A DNA stretch of 64,000 nucleotides from an uncultured Bacteroidales bacterium (GTDB lineage: Bacteria > Bacteroidota > Bacteroidia > Bacteroidales > Paludibacteraceae): contig ONEZ01000005.1 in assembly GCA_900316995.1 (NCBI GenBank), forward strand, positions 1-64,000, written 5' to 3'. How positions within the stretch are numbered: position 1 is the first letter of the stretch; the number at the start of each line of letters is the position of its first letter. The translations under genes were made by a program, and so were the position numbers. Below, one piece after another: positions 9,415-19,163 of this stretch. The notes beneath the pieces are model-generated. The model searched no databases. It saw only the letters and a program-made list of their open reading frames with translations, and had not been told where the DNA came from.

Positions 9415-10749
9415 ATGGTTAATAAACTGTGGCAAAAGAACGTTTCTGTTGATTCTGAAATAGAACGCTACACAATAGGCAAGGACGCTGAGATGGATAT
9501 GTATCTCGCCCCGTTTGATGTTATAGGTTCAATGGCTCACGCCACCATGCTTGAAACTATAGGGCTGCTCTCTGCAGCTGACCGCGATGCCATCCTTTGT
9601 GGTCTCAAAAAGATATATGCCCAGATTCAGAAAGGAGAGTTCAGTATAGGCAAAGGTGTGGAGGATATTCACTCAGAGGTGGAGATGCGTCTTGGCGATG
9701 TGGGCAAAAAGCTCCATAGCGGACGTTCACGTAACGACCAGGTTCTGCTTGATCTTAAACTTTTTACCAGATACCAGCTACAACAGGTTGTACTTGCTGT
9801 AAAGCAGCTATTTGACACTTTACAGAAACAGAGTGAACGTTATAAGGATGTGCTTATACCTGGCTACACTCACCTGCAAATTGCCATGCCGTCATCATTT
9901 GGCTTGTGGTTTGGAGCATACGCAGAGAGCCTGCTTGATGATATGCAACTTCTTCTCAGTGCCTATAAGGTGTCTAACCGCAACCCTCTTGGCAGTGCTG
10001 CAGGATACGGCAGCTCATTCCCGCTAAACCGCACCATGACCACGGAACTGCTTGGTTTTGACTCAATGAACTACAATGTAGTTTACGCTCAGATGGGCAG
10101 GGGCAAGACAGAGCGTATAGTGGCACAGGCCGTTGCAGGCGTGGCTGCAACGTTATCTAAACTTGCTTTTGACAGCTGTATGTTTACATCGCAGAACTTT
10201 GGGTTTATGAAACTTGACCCTAAGTTCACCACCGGTTCAAGCATAATGCCTCATAAAAAGAACCCTGACGTATTTGAGCTTACACGTGCTAAATGCAACC
10301 GCATACAGAGCATCCCTAATGATATTACGCTGATTGTAAACAATCTGCCATCGGGTTACTTCCGTGATTTGCAGATTATCAAAGAGGTTTATATGCCTAT
10401 GTTTGATGAGATTCTTGACTGCATTGGCATGGTTAGAAGCATGATGGAGCAGATAACTGTTAATGAGCATGTTCTTGATGACCCTAAGTATGACTACATT
10501 TTCAGCGTGGAGGAGGTGAACCGTCTTACTACTGAGGGTATGCCGTTCCGTGACGCATACCGCAAGGTGGGGCTTGATATAGAGGCTGGCAACTTTACCC
10601 CAAATAAGAAGATTAACCATACTCATGAAGGCAGCATAGGTAACCTCTGCAATAAAGAGATTGCAGCTCTTATGGAGAGTGTGATAGCCCAGTTCCCATT
10701 TGAGAAGGTAAACAACGCTGAGAGTGCATTAATTAATGGGAACTCCTAA
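9415..10749 (+). CDS. argH: Argininosuccinate lyase
   Basis: 444 residues. It splits argininosuccinate into arginine and fumarate. Landmarks are SGRSRNDQV near 105 and the superfamily signature GSSIMPHKKNPD near 275. The final codons and stop (AAC TCC TAA) are the first unit of an AACTCCTA tandem repeat, so the extreme C-terminus has been set by that repeat. Confidence 0.96.
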   Translation: MVNKLWQKNVSVDSEIERYTIGKDAEMDMYLAPFDVIGSMAHATMLETIGLLSAADRDAILCGLKKIYAQIQKGEFSIGKGVEDIHSEVEMRLGDVGKKLHSGRSRNDQVLLDLKLFTRYQLQQVVLAVKQLFDTLQKQSERYKDVLIPGYTHLQIAMPSSFGLWFGAYAESLLDDMQLLLSAYKVSNRNPLGSAAGYGSSFPLNRTMTTELLGFDSMNYNVVYAQMGRGKTERIVAQAVAGVAATLSKLAFDSCMFTSQNFGFMKLDPKFTTGSSIMPHKKNPDVFELTRAKCNRIQSIPNDITLIVNNLPSGYFRDLQIIKEVYMPMFDEILDCIGMVRSMMEQITVNEHVLDDPKYDYIFSVEEVNRLTTEGMPFRDAYRKVGLDIEAGNFTPNKKINHTHEGSIGNLCNKEIAALMESVIAQFPFEKVNNAESALINGNS

Positions 10750-10775
10750 ACTCCTAAACTCCTGAACTCCTGAAC
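10741..10775. repeat. AACTCCT(A/G) tandem repeat
   Basis: Four head-to-tail 8-bp units, AACTCCTA twice then AACTCCTG twice, plus a partial AAC. The first unit is the end of argH including its stop codon, and the array ends 7 bp before the radical SAM start. Confidence 0.9.
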
Positions 10776-10782
10776 TTTAAAA

Positions 10783-11532
10783 ATGTTATTCCATTCTACA
10801 ATATTCGGACCGATACACAGCCGCAGGCTCGGTAACTCCTTAGGGGTGAACCTTGCTCCTAATAATGGCAAGATATGCTCATTTGACTGTGTATATTGTG
10901 AGTGCGGCCTTAATGCTGACGGACGTGATGACCGTGTGATACCGTCACGTGCTGAGGTTAAGGAGAAACTTGACAGTTATCTAAAAACCACCAATGAGCA
11001 GATAGACAGCATAACCTTTGCAGGTAACGGAGAACCCACCGTACATCCTGAATTTGACGGTATTATTAATGATACCATTATGCTCCGTAACCGCTATATT
11101 CCGTCTGCAAAAATATCAGTTCTTACCAACGCCTGGCAGGTAAGCAACCCCAAGGTGGCAAAGGCGTTAAAAATGGTGGATAATAATATATTAAAACTTG
11201 ACAGTGCCATTGCTTCAAGCGTATCAGCCATCAACCGCCCAGTAAGTCCTGAGTTTAACATAGAGGAACACATCAGGCTTCTTGCGCAGTTCAGCGGCAC
11301 ATGCGTTATTCAAACGCTATTCCTTACGGGTGATACTGTAAATAACACCACCGATGAAGAGGTTAGCGCTCTGCTTGCCGCATACGCTAAAATACAGCCT
11401 CGTCTGGTACAACTGTACAGTCTTGACCGCAAGACTCCGTTCAACACCCTGCATCCCGCATCGGAAGAGTTCCTAAACAGCGTTGCCGTGCGTGTTAAGA
11501 AACTTGGCATCGGCGTTCTTGTCACGCCGTAA
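10783..11532 (+). CDS. Radical SAM protein
   Basis: 249 residues. The iron-sulfur cluster motif CSFDCVYCECG is at residues 32-42 (CxxxCxxC), and the glycine-rich SAM-contact segment FAGNGEPTVHPEF is near 80. The opening GPIHSRRLGNSLGVNLAP is typical of the COG0731-like group related to wyosine-type enzymes. The substrate cannot be predicted from sequence. The AACTCCT repeat array replaces a normal leader. Confidence 0.85.
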   Translation: MLFHSTIFGPIHSRRLGNSLGVNLAPNNGKICSFDCVYCECGLNADGRDDRVIPSRAEVKEKLDSYLKTTNEQIDSITFAGNGEPTVHPEFDGIINDTIMLRNRYIPSAKISVLTNAWQVSNPKVAKALKMVDNNILKLDSAIASSVSAINRPVSPEFNIEEHIRLLAQFSGTCVIQTLFLTGDTVNNTTDEEVSALLAAYAKIQPRLVQLYSLDRKTPFNTLHPASEEFLNSVAVRVKKLGIGVLVTP

Positions 11533-11544
11533 ATGTAATTTTTT

Positions 11545-11614
11545 GGTGAATCGGTGAATCGGTGAACTGGTGAATCGTTTAACTATCAACTGTCAACTGT
11601 CAACTGTCAACTAT
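11545..11614. repeat. Composite GGTGAATC / TCAACTG tandem repeat
   Basis: GGTGAATC twice, GGTGAACT, GGTGAATC, then GTTTAACTA and three TCAACTG units. It joins two of the repeat families in one array and overlaps the start of the glycosyltransferase frame (GTG at 11570). Confidence 0.9.
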
Positions 11615-12565
11615 ACATTAGTAGCACCGCTAAATTGGGGGCTCGGCCATGCCGCAAGAGTAATCCCAATTATAAACCGCCTTATAAATGAGGGGGCTGA
11701 GGTGATGATTGGCGGTAATGGTGAGTCCCTTAAATTTCTCAGAGCTGAATTTCCTAATCTTAAATATGTGGAGCTGCCAGGGGTTAATATTAAGTATTCC
11801 AGTGGCAAATCACAGGTATGGGCTGTGCTTAGGCAGTTGCCTTCTATAATTCATTATTCCATTAAAGAGCATAAAGCCATAAAGGATATTGTACGGCGTT
11901 ACAATATCACTGAGGTTATTTCAGATAACCGTTTCGGCCTGTTTGGAAGCGGTGTGCGCAGCGTCTATATAACTCACCAGATAATGGTAAAGATGCCAGC
12001 TTGGCTGAAACTGCTGGAACCGCTTGGTTACCGTATGCATAAGCGTATAATTGAACGGTATGATGAGTGCTGGATTCCTGACTATGCTGAGGCGGAGCGT
12101 TCGCTGGCTGGCGACCTCACCCACAAATATCCTCTTCCGCATAATGCAAGGTTTATAGGACCTCTGTCAAGATTTACAGATATGAAGGATGGGTGCAAGC
12201 CTGTAGATTGTGATGTGCTAGCCATTATGTCTGGGGTGGAGCCTCACCGCACACTCTTTGAAAAGAGCATAGCAGAGCGTTACCATGGCTCAAAACTAAA
12301 GGTTATACTGGTGCGTGGAAAGTCTGGCTTAGTTCCAAGTAGTATTGATTATGGCAATATAGAGGTTAAAGGGGTGCTAACAGCGTCAGATCTGCTACCA
12401 TATATACTTGGGGCTAAAAAGATTATTTGCCGCTCAGGCTACACTACAGTGATGGATATGCATCTGCTTGGAAAAACAAACCTGGAGTGGAGCGCCACCC
12501 CAGGGCAGACGGAGCAGGAGTATCTGCTTACCCAAACAAATCTTCAAGCACACACAAAGATTTAA
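11570..12565 (+). CDS. Glycosyltransferase family 28-like protein (MurG-type fold)
   Basis: 331 codons from a GTG inside a tandem repeat; no ATG exists upstream of the conserved LVAPLNWGLGHAARVIPIIN, which normally sits within a few residues of the start in this family. The nucleotide-sugar-binding end is visible near 285-318 (ICRSGYTTVMDM, ATPGQTEQEYL). The protein seems slightly short after TEQEYL, and the last 38 bp overlap the convergent recO gene. The substrate is unknown. The true start could also be a non-ATG codon nearer residue 15. Confidence 0.7.
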   Translation: MNRLTINCQLSTVNYTLVAPLNWGLGHAARVIPIINRLINEGAEVMIGGNGESLKFLRAEFPNLKYVELPGVNIKYSSGKSQVWAVLRQLPSIIHYSIKEHKAIKDIVRRYNITEVISDNRFGLFGSGVRSVYITHQIMVKMPAWLKLLEPLGYRMHKRIIERYDECWIPDYAEAERSLAGDLTHKYPLPHNARFIGPLSRFTDMKDGCKPVDCDVLAIMSGVEPHRTLFEKSIAERYHGSKLKVILVRGKSGLVPSSIDYGNIEVKGVLTASDLLPYILGAKKIICRSGYTTVMDMHLLGKTNLEWSATPGQTEQEYLLTQTNLQAHTKI

Positions 12566-13214
12566 TCTCAGGCATATCAGGCAGGTTGAACTTGAAGTAA
12601 CGTAGCATGGCGCGGAGCAGAATTTGTCGTTCTGTATGTGTGAACACTCTCTCCTTGCAGCTCTTCTGTGCCTCTATAAGGCGGAGAAACAGTTCTCGTT
12701 CATCTGGCTCTTTTGCACTGTTGAGAAACTCATTCACCACAAGGCGTTCTGCATCGTGAGTGGGGTTGAACCCTAAATAATCAGAGAGGGAAATCATAAA
12801 TCTCAGCGCAAAGTGACCGTCAGGCGGCGTGTCAGAGTCAAGACTTTCAACTACACTGCGTAGTGAACTGTAGAGCTCAGCATCGGGGTTCTCAGGGAGA
12901 ATACAGGCGTTTGTAACCTCTGCCACAAACATAGCCAAGGCTATCTTACCGGGGCTTGATAGTATGTTCATGCCTGTGGACACTGGGCGCAGCTCTTTTA
13001 TGGCCTGAATGGTGCGGTTTGGCTTGTGCTCTGCATCTAACTCAAGCAGGGTGAGCGGCTGGAAGTATGACATTCTTGTGCGGCTGCGTTTGCTCTGTGG
13101 AGCGTAAACGGCGTATGTGACAATTCCGTGCTCACGTGTGAGTATGTGCGCAAGGTATTTGTTGTCTTTGTAGTTATAGCAACGTAATACTATGCCCTCT
13201 GTTTTGGTAAGCAT
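12528..13214 (-). CDS. recO: DNA repair protein RecO
   Basis: 228 residues. It opens with the OB-fold signature MLTKTEGIVLRCYNYKDNKYLAHILT and continues into the helical C-terminal domain. RecO works with RecF and RecR to load RecA at single-stranded gaps. Its 3' end runs 38 bp into the convergent glycosyltransferase gene. Confidence 0.93.
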   Translation of the reverse strand: MLTKTEGIVLRCYNYKDNKYLAHILTREHGIVTYAVYAPQSKRSRTRMSYFQPLTLLELDAEHKPNRTIQAIKELRPVSTGMNILSSPGKIALAMFVAEVTNACILPENPDAELYSSLRSVVESLDSDTPPDGHFALRFMISLSDYLGFNPTHDAERLVVNEFLNSAKEPDERELFLRLIEAQKSCKERVFTHTERQILLRAMLRYFKFNLPDMPEIKSLCVLEDLFG

Positions 13215-13220
13215 TGAGTG

Positions 13221-15464
13221 TCACCTCCTGATAATTTTATGAACCTCTTGCTCGCCACCGTAAAAGATTGTAATCAGATAGACACCCTTAGCTTCTGGTA
13301 GTTGTATTGGTGTGTCTTCACCATCAATCTTGATAGTCTTGCTCTGCAATGTCCTGCCGCTAATGTCAGAGAGGCGGAAACTTACTGCATTGACAGATGA
13401 ACTGAGAGCGTGCAGATATGTGCTGCCGTTTGACGGATTAGGGAATATGCTGAATTTGTATTTTGTGACGTCTGCCTCAGCCTCTGCCGCGGGAGTCCCG
13501 TTTGAGGGGTGCGCTACAGGCTCTATCCACAGCGATGCAGGCATTGCATCTGTGGGGTACTCTGTAAATGGTTTCCAACTGTTAGAGTTCTTATAGTATG
13601 CTGTGTTATAGGAGCCGCCAGTGCGGTTTACAGTCTGATATAGTGCAAGAGTGTCTTTAGTGCCTGTGGCCTGCTCAAATTGAACGCCTATCATGCACTC
13701 TTCTCCTACCCTCACAGGCTCTGCAAGCCTAACGTAAATCTCTCGTTTGGTCCAGTTTGTAAAGATTGATGATTTAAGCTCTCCTGAGTATGTGAACATA
13801 TAGTCTGTAGGCTTGACAACCGTAGATGAGACCTTTTCAAAAACTCCTCCGTCGTTTTTTCTATAGATGTTCAGATACACAGGGTGTTCAGCCCTGTACA
13901 TGCCTTTGCTGGTCATGACATACACACCTCCAATGGTCATATCCTCGTCAAAAGTGTAACGCTCTCCATACTCATAAAATCCAAGATTGTTGTCACCTGC
14001 CTGGTAGCCTTTATATGCGCCATCAAGCTGGTATGCGTCAAGTATGTCACCGTCAGATGTGTTTGTAAGACGGGTGCAGGCATCGTGGTCTTTATAAAGA
14101 TACTCTCCATCCATCTGCGTAATGCCTGTAGATGCAGGGTCAAGCCACGTTTTGAGGCTCTCAGAGGGTGCTGTGTTGAAGTTATACTGTGCAGAAATCT
14201 GTGAGAAATAGTCATTTATAGGGCTGGTGCAGGTTGAAGCTCCTCCTGTCAGTGTACCTATAATGCGGTTATTGGCATCGAGCAGAGGAGAGCCGGAAGA
14301 GCCTGCCTGTGTGGTACCCTTGTTCCAGCGTGACACCCTCCAGAAACTCTCATAAGGAAACACGTCACGGCTAAAACTTATATATGATTTCTGAGGCGTG
14401 GAGTATGATGTTGAAATCTTTGTAAAGTCACCATTAGGATGTTGTATGCAGCATACGGGAGATGAGGGGCTGGAGGTTAAATCCCAGCCTGCCATATATG
14501 GCCTGTAGTCTTGAGGCGGTGTCTGGTTTAACTCCATAAGCAGCATATCAATGTCTTTCTTGTATGCCCGTGTTACAGCTCCTGCAATGGTAAGTTCCAT
14601 AGAGCCAATGACTAACGTATCTTGTGCGGGCGTTTGGTACTGGAAGTAGAAGACTGTTTTTTTTGCCCATTCCACATCGTCAAGCAGATGCGCCGCAGAT
14701 ATTACGTATGGCTTATGGTTGGTATTGTTTATAAGTGTGCCGGAGCCGAACCAAGAGCCGCTTGTGCCTGTTATGTACAAGGCGCACGATGCGTCCTTTA
14801 CAGGGTTGCCGTATGCCCACTGGTTAACGTGAGGTGTACAGATATTGCCCTTACCAGGGTTGGCTCGTCTGAGCTCCCCAATGTCATAGAAGTTATGGCT
14901 TGCCTCGCCTATGCGCAATCTGCCCTTGAACTCTTTTCCACCGTCAGTTGGTTCCACATACTCCACCACTAATGAGTCTGCCGCCAGCGGCTGTACTGGA
15001 AGTATGTTGCTGCAATTGTTATTGTCTGCGGTAAAAGCTCCTAAAATAATGCTCTGTGATGGGTTGTAGATAAATAACCTGGCCCCTTTGGGGATGTTGA
15101 ACTCGGTGAAGACCAGTCCTATGGACTTTGCTCCCGCCGATGTCACACCAGTGCGCCATATCAGGTTCCCGTCTTGTGAATACACTGTTCCGCTGTTCTC
15201 TGGTGTGAGGTCTAATTTGCATGTGTTACCCACATAGAGGCACTTGAACCCGTTGTTTTCCGGCTCGCGCCTGACAGTGTCCACATCAAGAGTTGTAAAA
15301 AAGGAGCCATACGCCCCTAAACAGCTAAACTTGCCAGCCGGCGCTCTCTTTACGGTACCATACTCAGATGCGTTGAAACGGTATGGTATTCCGCCGCTGC
15401 TAATTTGGCCGTGTGCTGTTAATGTTACAGTCAGAAAGGTTAATATGTAGAGAAGTCTCTTCAC
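13221..15464 (-). CDS. T9SS-exported trypsin-like serine protease
   Basis: 747 residues. A signal peptide (MKRLLYILTFLTVTLTAHGQ) is followed by a pro-region and then a chymotrypsin-fold domain with the triad His in ISAAHLL (near 257), Asp in KKDIDMLLMEL and Ser in AGSSGSPL (near 395). Next is a jelly-roll-like segment. The C-terminal T9SS type A sorting domain runs from IFPNPSNG (near 675) to GVYLITIFYGG and the basic end HKIIRR. The layout resembles lysyl endopeptidases of the Achromobacter type. It should be secreted or bound at the cell surface. It ends 6 bp before recO on the same strand. Confidence 0.88.
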   Translation of the reverse strand: MKRLLYILTFLTVTLTAHGQISSGGIPYRFNASEYGTVKRAPAGKFSCLGAYGSFFTTLDVDTVRREPENNGFKCLYVGNTCKLDLTPENSGTVYSQDGNLIWRTGVTSAGAKSIGLVFTEFNIPKGARLFIYNPSQSIILGAFTADNNNCSNILPVQPLAADSLVVEYVEPTDGGKEFKGRLRIGEASHNFYDIGELRRANPGKGNICTPHVNQWAYGNPVKDASCALYITGTSGSWFGSGTLINNTNHKPYVISAAHLLDDVEWAKKTVFYFQYQTPAQDTLVIGSMELTIAGAVTRAYKKDIDMLLMELNQTPPQDYRPYMAGWDLTSSPSSPVCCIQHPNGDFTKISTSYSTPQKSYISFSRDVFPYESFWRVSRWNKGTTQAGSSGSPLLDANNRIIGTLTGGASTCTSPINDYFSQISAQYNFNTAPSESLKTWLDPASTGITQMDGEYLYKDHDACTRLTNTSDGDILDAYQLDGAYKGYQAGDNNLGFYEYGERYTFDEDMTIGGVYVMTSKGMYRAEHPVYLNIYRKNDGGVFEKVSSTVVKPTDYMFTYSGELKSSIFTNWTKREIYVRLAEPVRVGEECMIGVQFEQATGTKDTLALYQTVNRTGGSYNTAYYKNSNSWKPFTEYPTDAMPASLWIEPVAHPSNGTPAAEAEADVTKYKFSIFPNPSNGSTYLHALSSSVNAVSFRLSDISGRTLQSKTIKIDGEDTPIQLPEAKGVYLITIFYGGEQEVHKIIRR

Positions 15465-15502
15465 TTACAAATGCTTATACGGGTGTAAAGTTATGAAAAT
15501 GT

Positions 15503-15533
15503 TTTGAATATTGGAGCTTATATTTTAACTTTG
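15503..15533 (+). promoter_or_regulatory. Promoter for the S37-type peptidase gene
   Basis: TTTG at 15503-15506, 19 bp, TAACTTTG at 15526-15533, 20 bp before the ATG at 15554. Confidence 0.75.
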
Positions 15534-15553
15534 CACGTCAAAAGGTTAAAAAT

Positions 15554-16990
15554 ATGAAAAAAACAATTACTCTTATTTTGTGCGGCATGCTTGTTATGCT
15601 GGCATCGTGTAAAAAAGATGAACCTGTTCCGGCGGAGGATTCCGCTCTTGTAAAGGCGCTCAGTCAAGACCCTTACATTCAGGAAATTAAAGTTTATAAC
15701 ATAAATGATATCATCTCTGAAGGATTAGATCCCTATAGGGCTAAAATCTTAGGTACCTATAAGGAGTGTCTGGAATTCTTGTATATACAGCCTGTTGATC
15801 ACAATAACCCTTCAGGCCCCACATTCTACCAGCGTGTCCGTCTTTTTTACGCTGGCCCAAACACTAACACAGTTCTGCATACGGCAGGGTATAGCTTGAG
15901 TGAGAATATGGAGATGGGATTTGTTTCACTCTCTCTGAAAGGCGGTTACAACTTAGTGGAGGTGGAACATCGGTATTTCTATGGCTCAGACCCAAGTGGC
16001 ATCGACCCCAATTACACCTATTTTAACGCCGTGCAGGAGTCTGCAGACTTGCATGATGTGACGACATCGCTGAAGAAAGTGTTGGGAGGCAAATGGATTT
16101 CAACGGGCTGCAGTAAAAATGGTATAACCACGGCTCTCTATGCAAATCACTATCCTAATGATATGGATGTTTATGTGCCATTTGACGCGCCTTTCTGCAT
16201 AGGTAGAAAAGATGGTAGAATAGCAGATTATTTGAATAATAAGATAGGAACTTCCGAGCAGAGACAAAAGTTGTATAACTCTCAAGTCATGGCACTTGAC
16301 AGGATGGACGAGATTGCCGCCTACATATATAAGAAGGGCGAGGGTAAGGGTTCGTCTGAGATTCCGCCTGCTAAACTGGAATCTTACCGAGACAGTGTGA
16401 AAATTGGTGTGTTGGCCAGATTCTACCAGATGTGGACTTCTCAGGCTGTGGACAAATGGATAAATCTGGTGCCGCAGAAAGAGAATAGTAGCACTATTTC
16501 AACAGACTCGCTGTATAGATACTACTACAAGTATATGTTTGAGAAGAACATACCTGATACGCCTCTTGACTCCTACACACTAACCTATCCGTATTATATT
16601 CAGGCTTGGCTTGAGTTGGGCTTCTTTTCAGATGATTTGTCCAGATTTGATTCTAAATACGGACTTAACCCTGAGAAACACGGACGTGATTTGAAAAATG
16701 AATTGACAAAAGAGGATTTTGCCAAGATAGGTAGTCGCGAATTTAACAATGCAACCATGCACAATGTTGTAGAATTTATTAAGAATACTGGCGGCACCAA
16801 GATGGTAATGGTTTACGGCGCCAATGATTACTGGACTGGAGCCGGGGTGAAAAAAGAGGAGTGCGACCCTCAGAATGTAAAGTACCATCTGATTACACGA
16901 GGCACTCATACAGATAATCTTGATGAGTTTGAAATAGAGTCAGAGGCTGACGCTATTTGGAATGATATTCAAGCCTTTCTTAATAAATAA
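15554..16990 (+). CDS. S37-family-like serine peptidase lipoprotein
   Basis: 478 residues. The lipoprotein signal peptide ends in the lipobox LASC with Cys19. An alpha/beta-hydrolase domain follows with a nucleophile elbow TGCSKNG near 186-192 (TGWSKGG-like in the PS-10/S37 tripeptidyl aminopeptidases), a probable Asp in YGANDYW near 423 and a His in RGTHTDN near 448. Predicted to be a periplasmic or surface aminopeptidase. The Cys before the Ser and the Asn after the Lys are deviations from the motif I remember. Its end overlaps the convergent WbqC gene by 51 bp. Confidence 0.75.
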   Translation: MKKTITLILCGMLVMLASCKKDEPVPAEDSALVKALSQDPYIQEIKVYNINDIISEGLDPYRAKILGTYKECLEFLYIQPVDHNNPSGPTFYQRVRLFYAGPNTNTVLHTAGYSLSENMEMGFVSLSLKGGYNLVEVEHRYFYGSDPSGIDPNYTYFNAVQESADLHDVTTSLKKVLGGKWISTGCSKNGITTALYANHYPNDMDVYVPFDAPFCIGRKDGRIADYLNNKIGTSEQRQKLYNSQVMALDRMDEIAAYIYKKGEGKGSSEIPPAKLESYRDSVKIGVLARFYQMWTSQAVDKWINLVPQKENSSTISTDSLYRYYYKYMFEKNIPDTPLDSYTLTYPYYIQAWLELGFFSDDLSRFDSKYGLNPEKHGRDLKNELTKEDFAKIGSREFNNATMHNVVEFIKNTGGTKMVMVYGANDYWTGAGVKKEECDPQNVKYHLITRGTHTDNLDEFEIESEADAIWNDIQAFLNK

Positions 16991-17575
16991 TATACTCTCA
17001 GGCCCCATATTGAATATAAGGTCAAGTATGGTGAGGTTTGGCTGAAAGCCTAACTTCATGCCAAACACCTGATAGTATGGTTCCAAATAAAGATACTCAG
17101 GCACTTGGGCGTGTTTTTCAGCCAGGTGCCTGTAATCATTTTCAAGCACCTTCTCATAGTGGTCTGTAAAACGCAGTTCAGGGCTGATGCCTAAAATGGA
17201 GCAGATGGTCTGGGTCATCTGCATATTGTAATCTGCAAGGTATTTGAACTTTCTGGTATAGAAAGGCAGCAGGTCATCAATGTAGAATTCTAAGAACGGC
17301 GATGTGTTGTATGCCGTCTGTATGGCGCGCAGGTGCTCTGTCTGCCAATTCTTGTCATTGTTTACAAGTATGTCTTTAACCAAGGTCTTTTCTGCTGGTT
17401 TTACTACCGGTACGGTCAAAGCCTCACGCCCGTTAGCCCCCATTATTATTGTTCTGTTGCGGTACGTCTGGCGGCTGTAATTGTCATATATCTCAACATA
17501 AACAACTGAAGCACCTGCCATAAGTTTGTAAATGGCGGTGCTTCCTGCGTATGCTGATGGTAATGTTATGGTCAT
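16940..17575 (-). CDS. WbqC family protein
   Basis: 211 residues, matching the WbqC-like family by its N-terminal LPSAYAGS and the conserved HLRAIQTAYNTSPFLEFYIDDL block. Members occur near surface-polysaccharide or signal-peptidase genes; a glycan-related role is only inferred. Its start overlaps the lepB stop by 4 bp, so the two are co-transcribed. Confidence 0.82.
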   Translation of the reverse strand: MTITLPSAYAGSTAIYKLMAGASVVYVEIYDNYSRQTYRNRTIIMGANGREALTVPVVKPAEKTLVKDILVNNDKNWQTEHLRAIQTAYNTSPFLEFYIDDLLPFYTRKFKYLADYNMQMTQTICSILGISPELRFTDHYEKVLENDYRHLAEKHAQVPEYLYLEPYYQVFGMKLGFQPNLTILDLIFNMGPESILFIKKGLNIIPNSVSL

Positions 17576-18984
17576 TTTATGTTGTCAACGCTGTTAAACA
17601 GGCGGCTCCAGCGTATTTTGCTGAAGAAATTACCGTCCTTGTTCCATGAGAGCCATATAAAAAGCGGCTTGCCCACGATGTGATCTTCCGGCACATAGCC
17701 CCAGAAGCGGGAGTCTGCGGAGTTATGACGGTTGTCTCCCATCATCCAGTAGTAGTTCATTTTGAATGTATAGTGGTCGGCCGGCTCTCCGTTCACGTAT
17801 ATGGTGCTGTCCTTGACCTCTAAGGTGTTGCCCTCATAGTTCTTTATTATGCGTTCATATAATGGCAGGTCCTCCATGGTAAGCGGGGTGGTGGCACCCT
17901 TGCGTGGAATGTAGATAGGCCCATAGTTGTCACGTGTCCATCTCCCCTGGCCTAATGGGTAAACATCTTGTGTGAATATGCCTTTGTCAATTTTTACGCT
18001 TACCACGTTTTTCATAGCCTGTGCTTTTTTTAGGGCTGCCTTGGTGAGAGGTACATAATACACAGGGTTAAACACTCCATTGCTCGCCGTAGTGTACCCC
18101 ATGTAATTCAGAAGGTTAGGACCCTGCGCCCAAGCGTTCACAAAATTGCGGTCGTCAACGCTTACACCTAACTCTTCAAACTGGCTGTTCGCCATACGGC
18201 GTCCGTCAGTTTCAATAAAGTAGTTGAGCTGCATATACTCAGGCTCATGCTGTGGCTTGCCGTTAATGTATATGTGATTGTCTATTATCTGTAGGGAGTC
18301 ACCTGGCAGACCCACACAGCGTTTCACGTAGTTTTCACGGCGGTCAACAGGACGGCATATAATCTCTCCAAACTTCTCTGGATGCGCTTTTATGAAATCA
18401 CGTCCGTACATGGCGCACAGTGTGTAGTAGTCCGGATTTTGCTGTAGCACAGCTACAGTATCACCAGCAGGGAAGTTGAAAACCACTATGTCAAGACTCT
18501 TTATAGTATCAAGCCCGGCTAAACGTTTGTAGTCCCATTTGATAAGCTCTGAGTATGATTTCGTGGTTTGTGACCACGGCATTGTGTGCTGTGTGAGCGG
18601 CATTGACAGCGGTGTTTGTGGCACACGTGGACCGTAGCTTACCTTGCTCACCATCAGAAAGTCTCCAACAAGCAGTGACTTCTCAAGGCTTGATGATGGT
18701 ATCTGATAGTTCTGGAACAAGTACAAGTTTATGAAATATACTGCCACAAGTGCAAATACAATGGCATCAAGCCAGCTGCATATAGTGTAGAGTGTGGGTT
18801 TGGTATCCTTGTATTTACGCCACCATGTCCAAGGTATTATCTTGGTAAGGTATATGTCAAATATGGGTATGAGTAATAATAACCACCAGTAGTTCCCCAC
18901 CCATATAATAAACAAGATGTAGATTACTGCCACTATGGCAAACTTAATCCACTGCGCAAGGCTGAAATTTGAATTTTTGAACAT
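17572..18984 (-). CDS. lepB: Signal peptidase I
   Basis: 470 residues, long because of the insertions usual in Bacteroidetes. Three hydrophobic segments lie before residue 95. The catalytic Ser is in IPSSSLEKSL (Ser99) and the general-base Lys in NYVKRCVGLPGD. The C-terminal MMGDNRHNSADSRFWG is the family box E. It removes signal peptides from exported proteins, such as those encoded at 2646 and 13221. The upstream region is the repeat array at 18992. Confidence 0.95.
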   Translation of the reverse strand: MFKNSNFSLAQWIKFAIVAVIYILFIIWVGNYWWLLLLIPIFDIYLTKIIPWTWWRKYKDTKPTLYTICSWLDAIVFALVAVYFINLYLFQNYQIPSSSLEKSLLVGDFLMVSKVSYGPRVPQTPLSMPLTQHTMPWSQTTKSYSELIKWDYKRLAGLDTIKSLDIVVFNFPAGDTVAVLQQNPDYYTLCAMYGRDFIKAHPEKFGEIICRPVDRRENYVKRCVGLPGDSLQIIDNHIYINGKPQHEPEYMQLNYFIETDGRRMANSQFEELGVSVDDRNFVNAWAQGPNLLNYMGYTTASNGVFNPVYYVPLTKAALKKAQAMKNVVSVKIDKGIFTQDVYPLGQGRWTRDNYGPIYIPRKGATTPLTMEDLPLYERIIKNYEGNTLEVKDSTIYVNGEPADHYTFKMNYYWMMGDNRHNSADSRFWGYVPEDHIVGKPLFIWLSWNKDGNFFSKIRWSRLFNSVDNIK

Positions 18985-18991
18985 TTATTTT

Positions 18992-19041
18992 GGTGAATCG
19001 GTGAATCGGTGAATCGGTGAACTGTTTAATCGGTTAATCGT
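18992..19041. repeat. GGTGAATC / TTTAATCG tandem repeat before lepB
   Basis: GGTGAATC three times, GGTGAACT, then GTTTAATCG and GTTAATCG. It lies 8 bp upstream of the minus-strand lepB ATG, in the 172-bp gap to dapB. Confidence 0.9.
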
Positions 19042-19069
19042 ATTAAATTGAATTTTGTGCAAACCGAAC

Positions 19070-19102
19070 GCAGAAGCCAAACTTGTTTGGATTATGCTGA
19101 GG
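19070..19102. repeat. Left copy of a 33-bp inverted repeat around dapB
   Basis: Begins GCAGAAGCCAAACTTG and ends ATTATGCTGAGG. It matches the reverse complement of 20100-20132 at 32 of 33 positions. Its centre, CCAAACTTGTTTGG, can itself form a hairpin. Confidence 0.9.
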
Positions 19103-19144
19103 TGCAGCCAAAATCACGGAAAGGCGAAGCCTTGGAGTTATTAT

Positions 19145-19163
19145 AACTGTCAACTGTCAACTG
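19145..19163. repeat. AACTGTC tandem repeat at the dapB stop
   Basis: AACTGTC, AACTGTC, AACTG. On the minus strand the dapB stop codon (TGA at 19157-19159) and the last serine codon lie within this repeat. Confidence 0.85.
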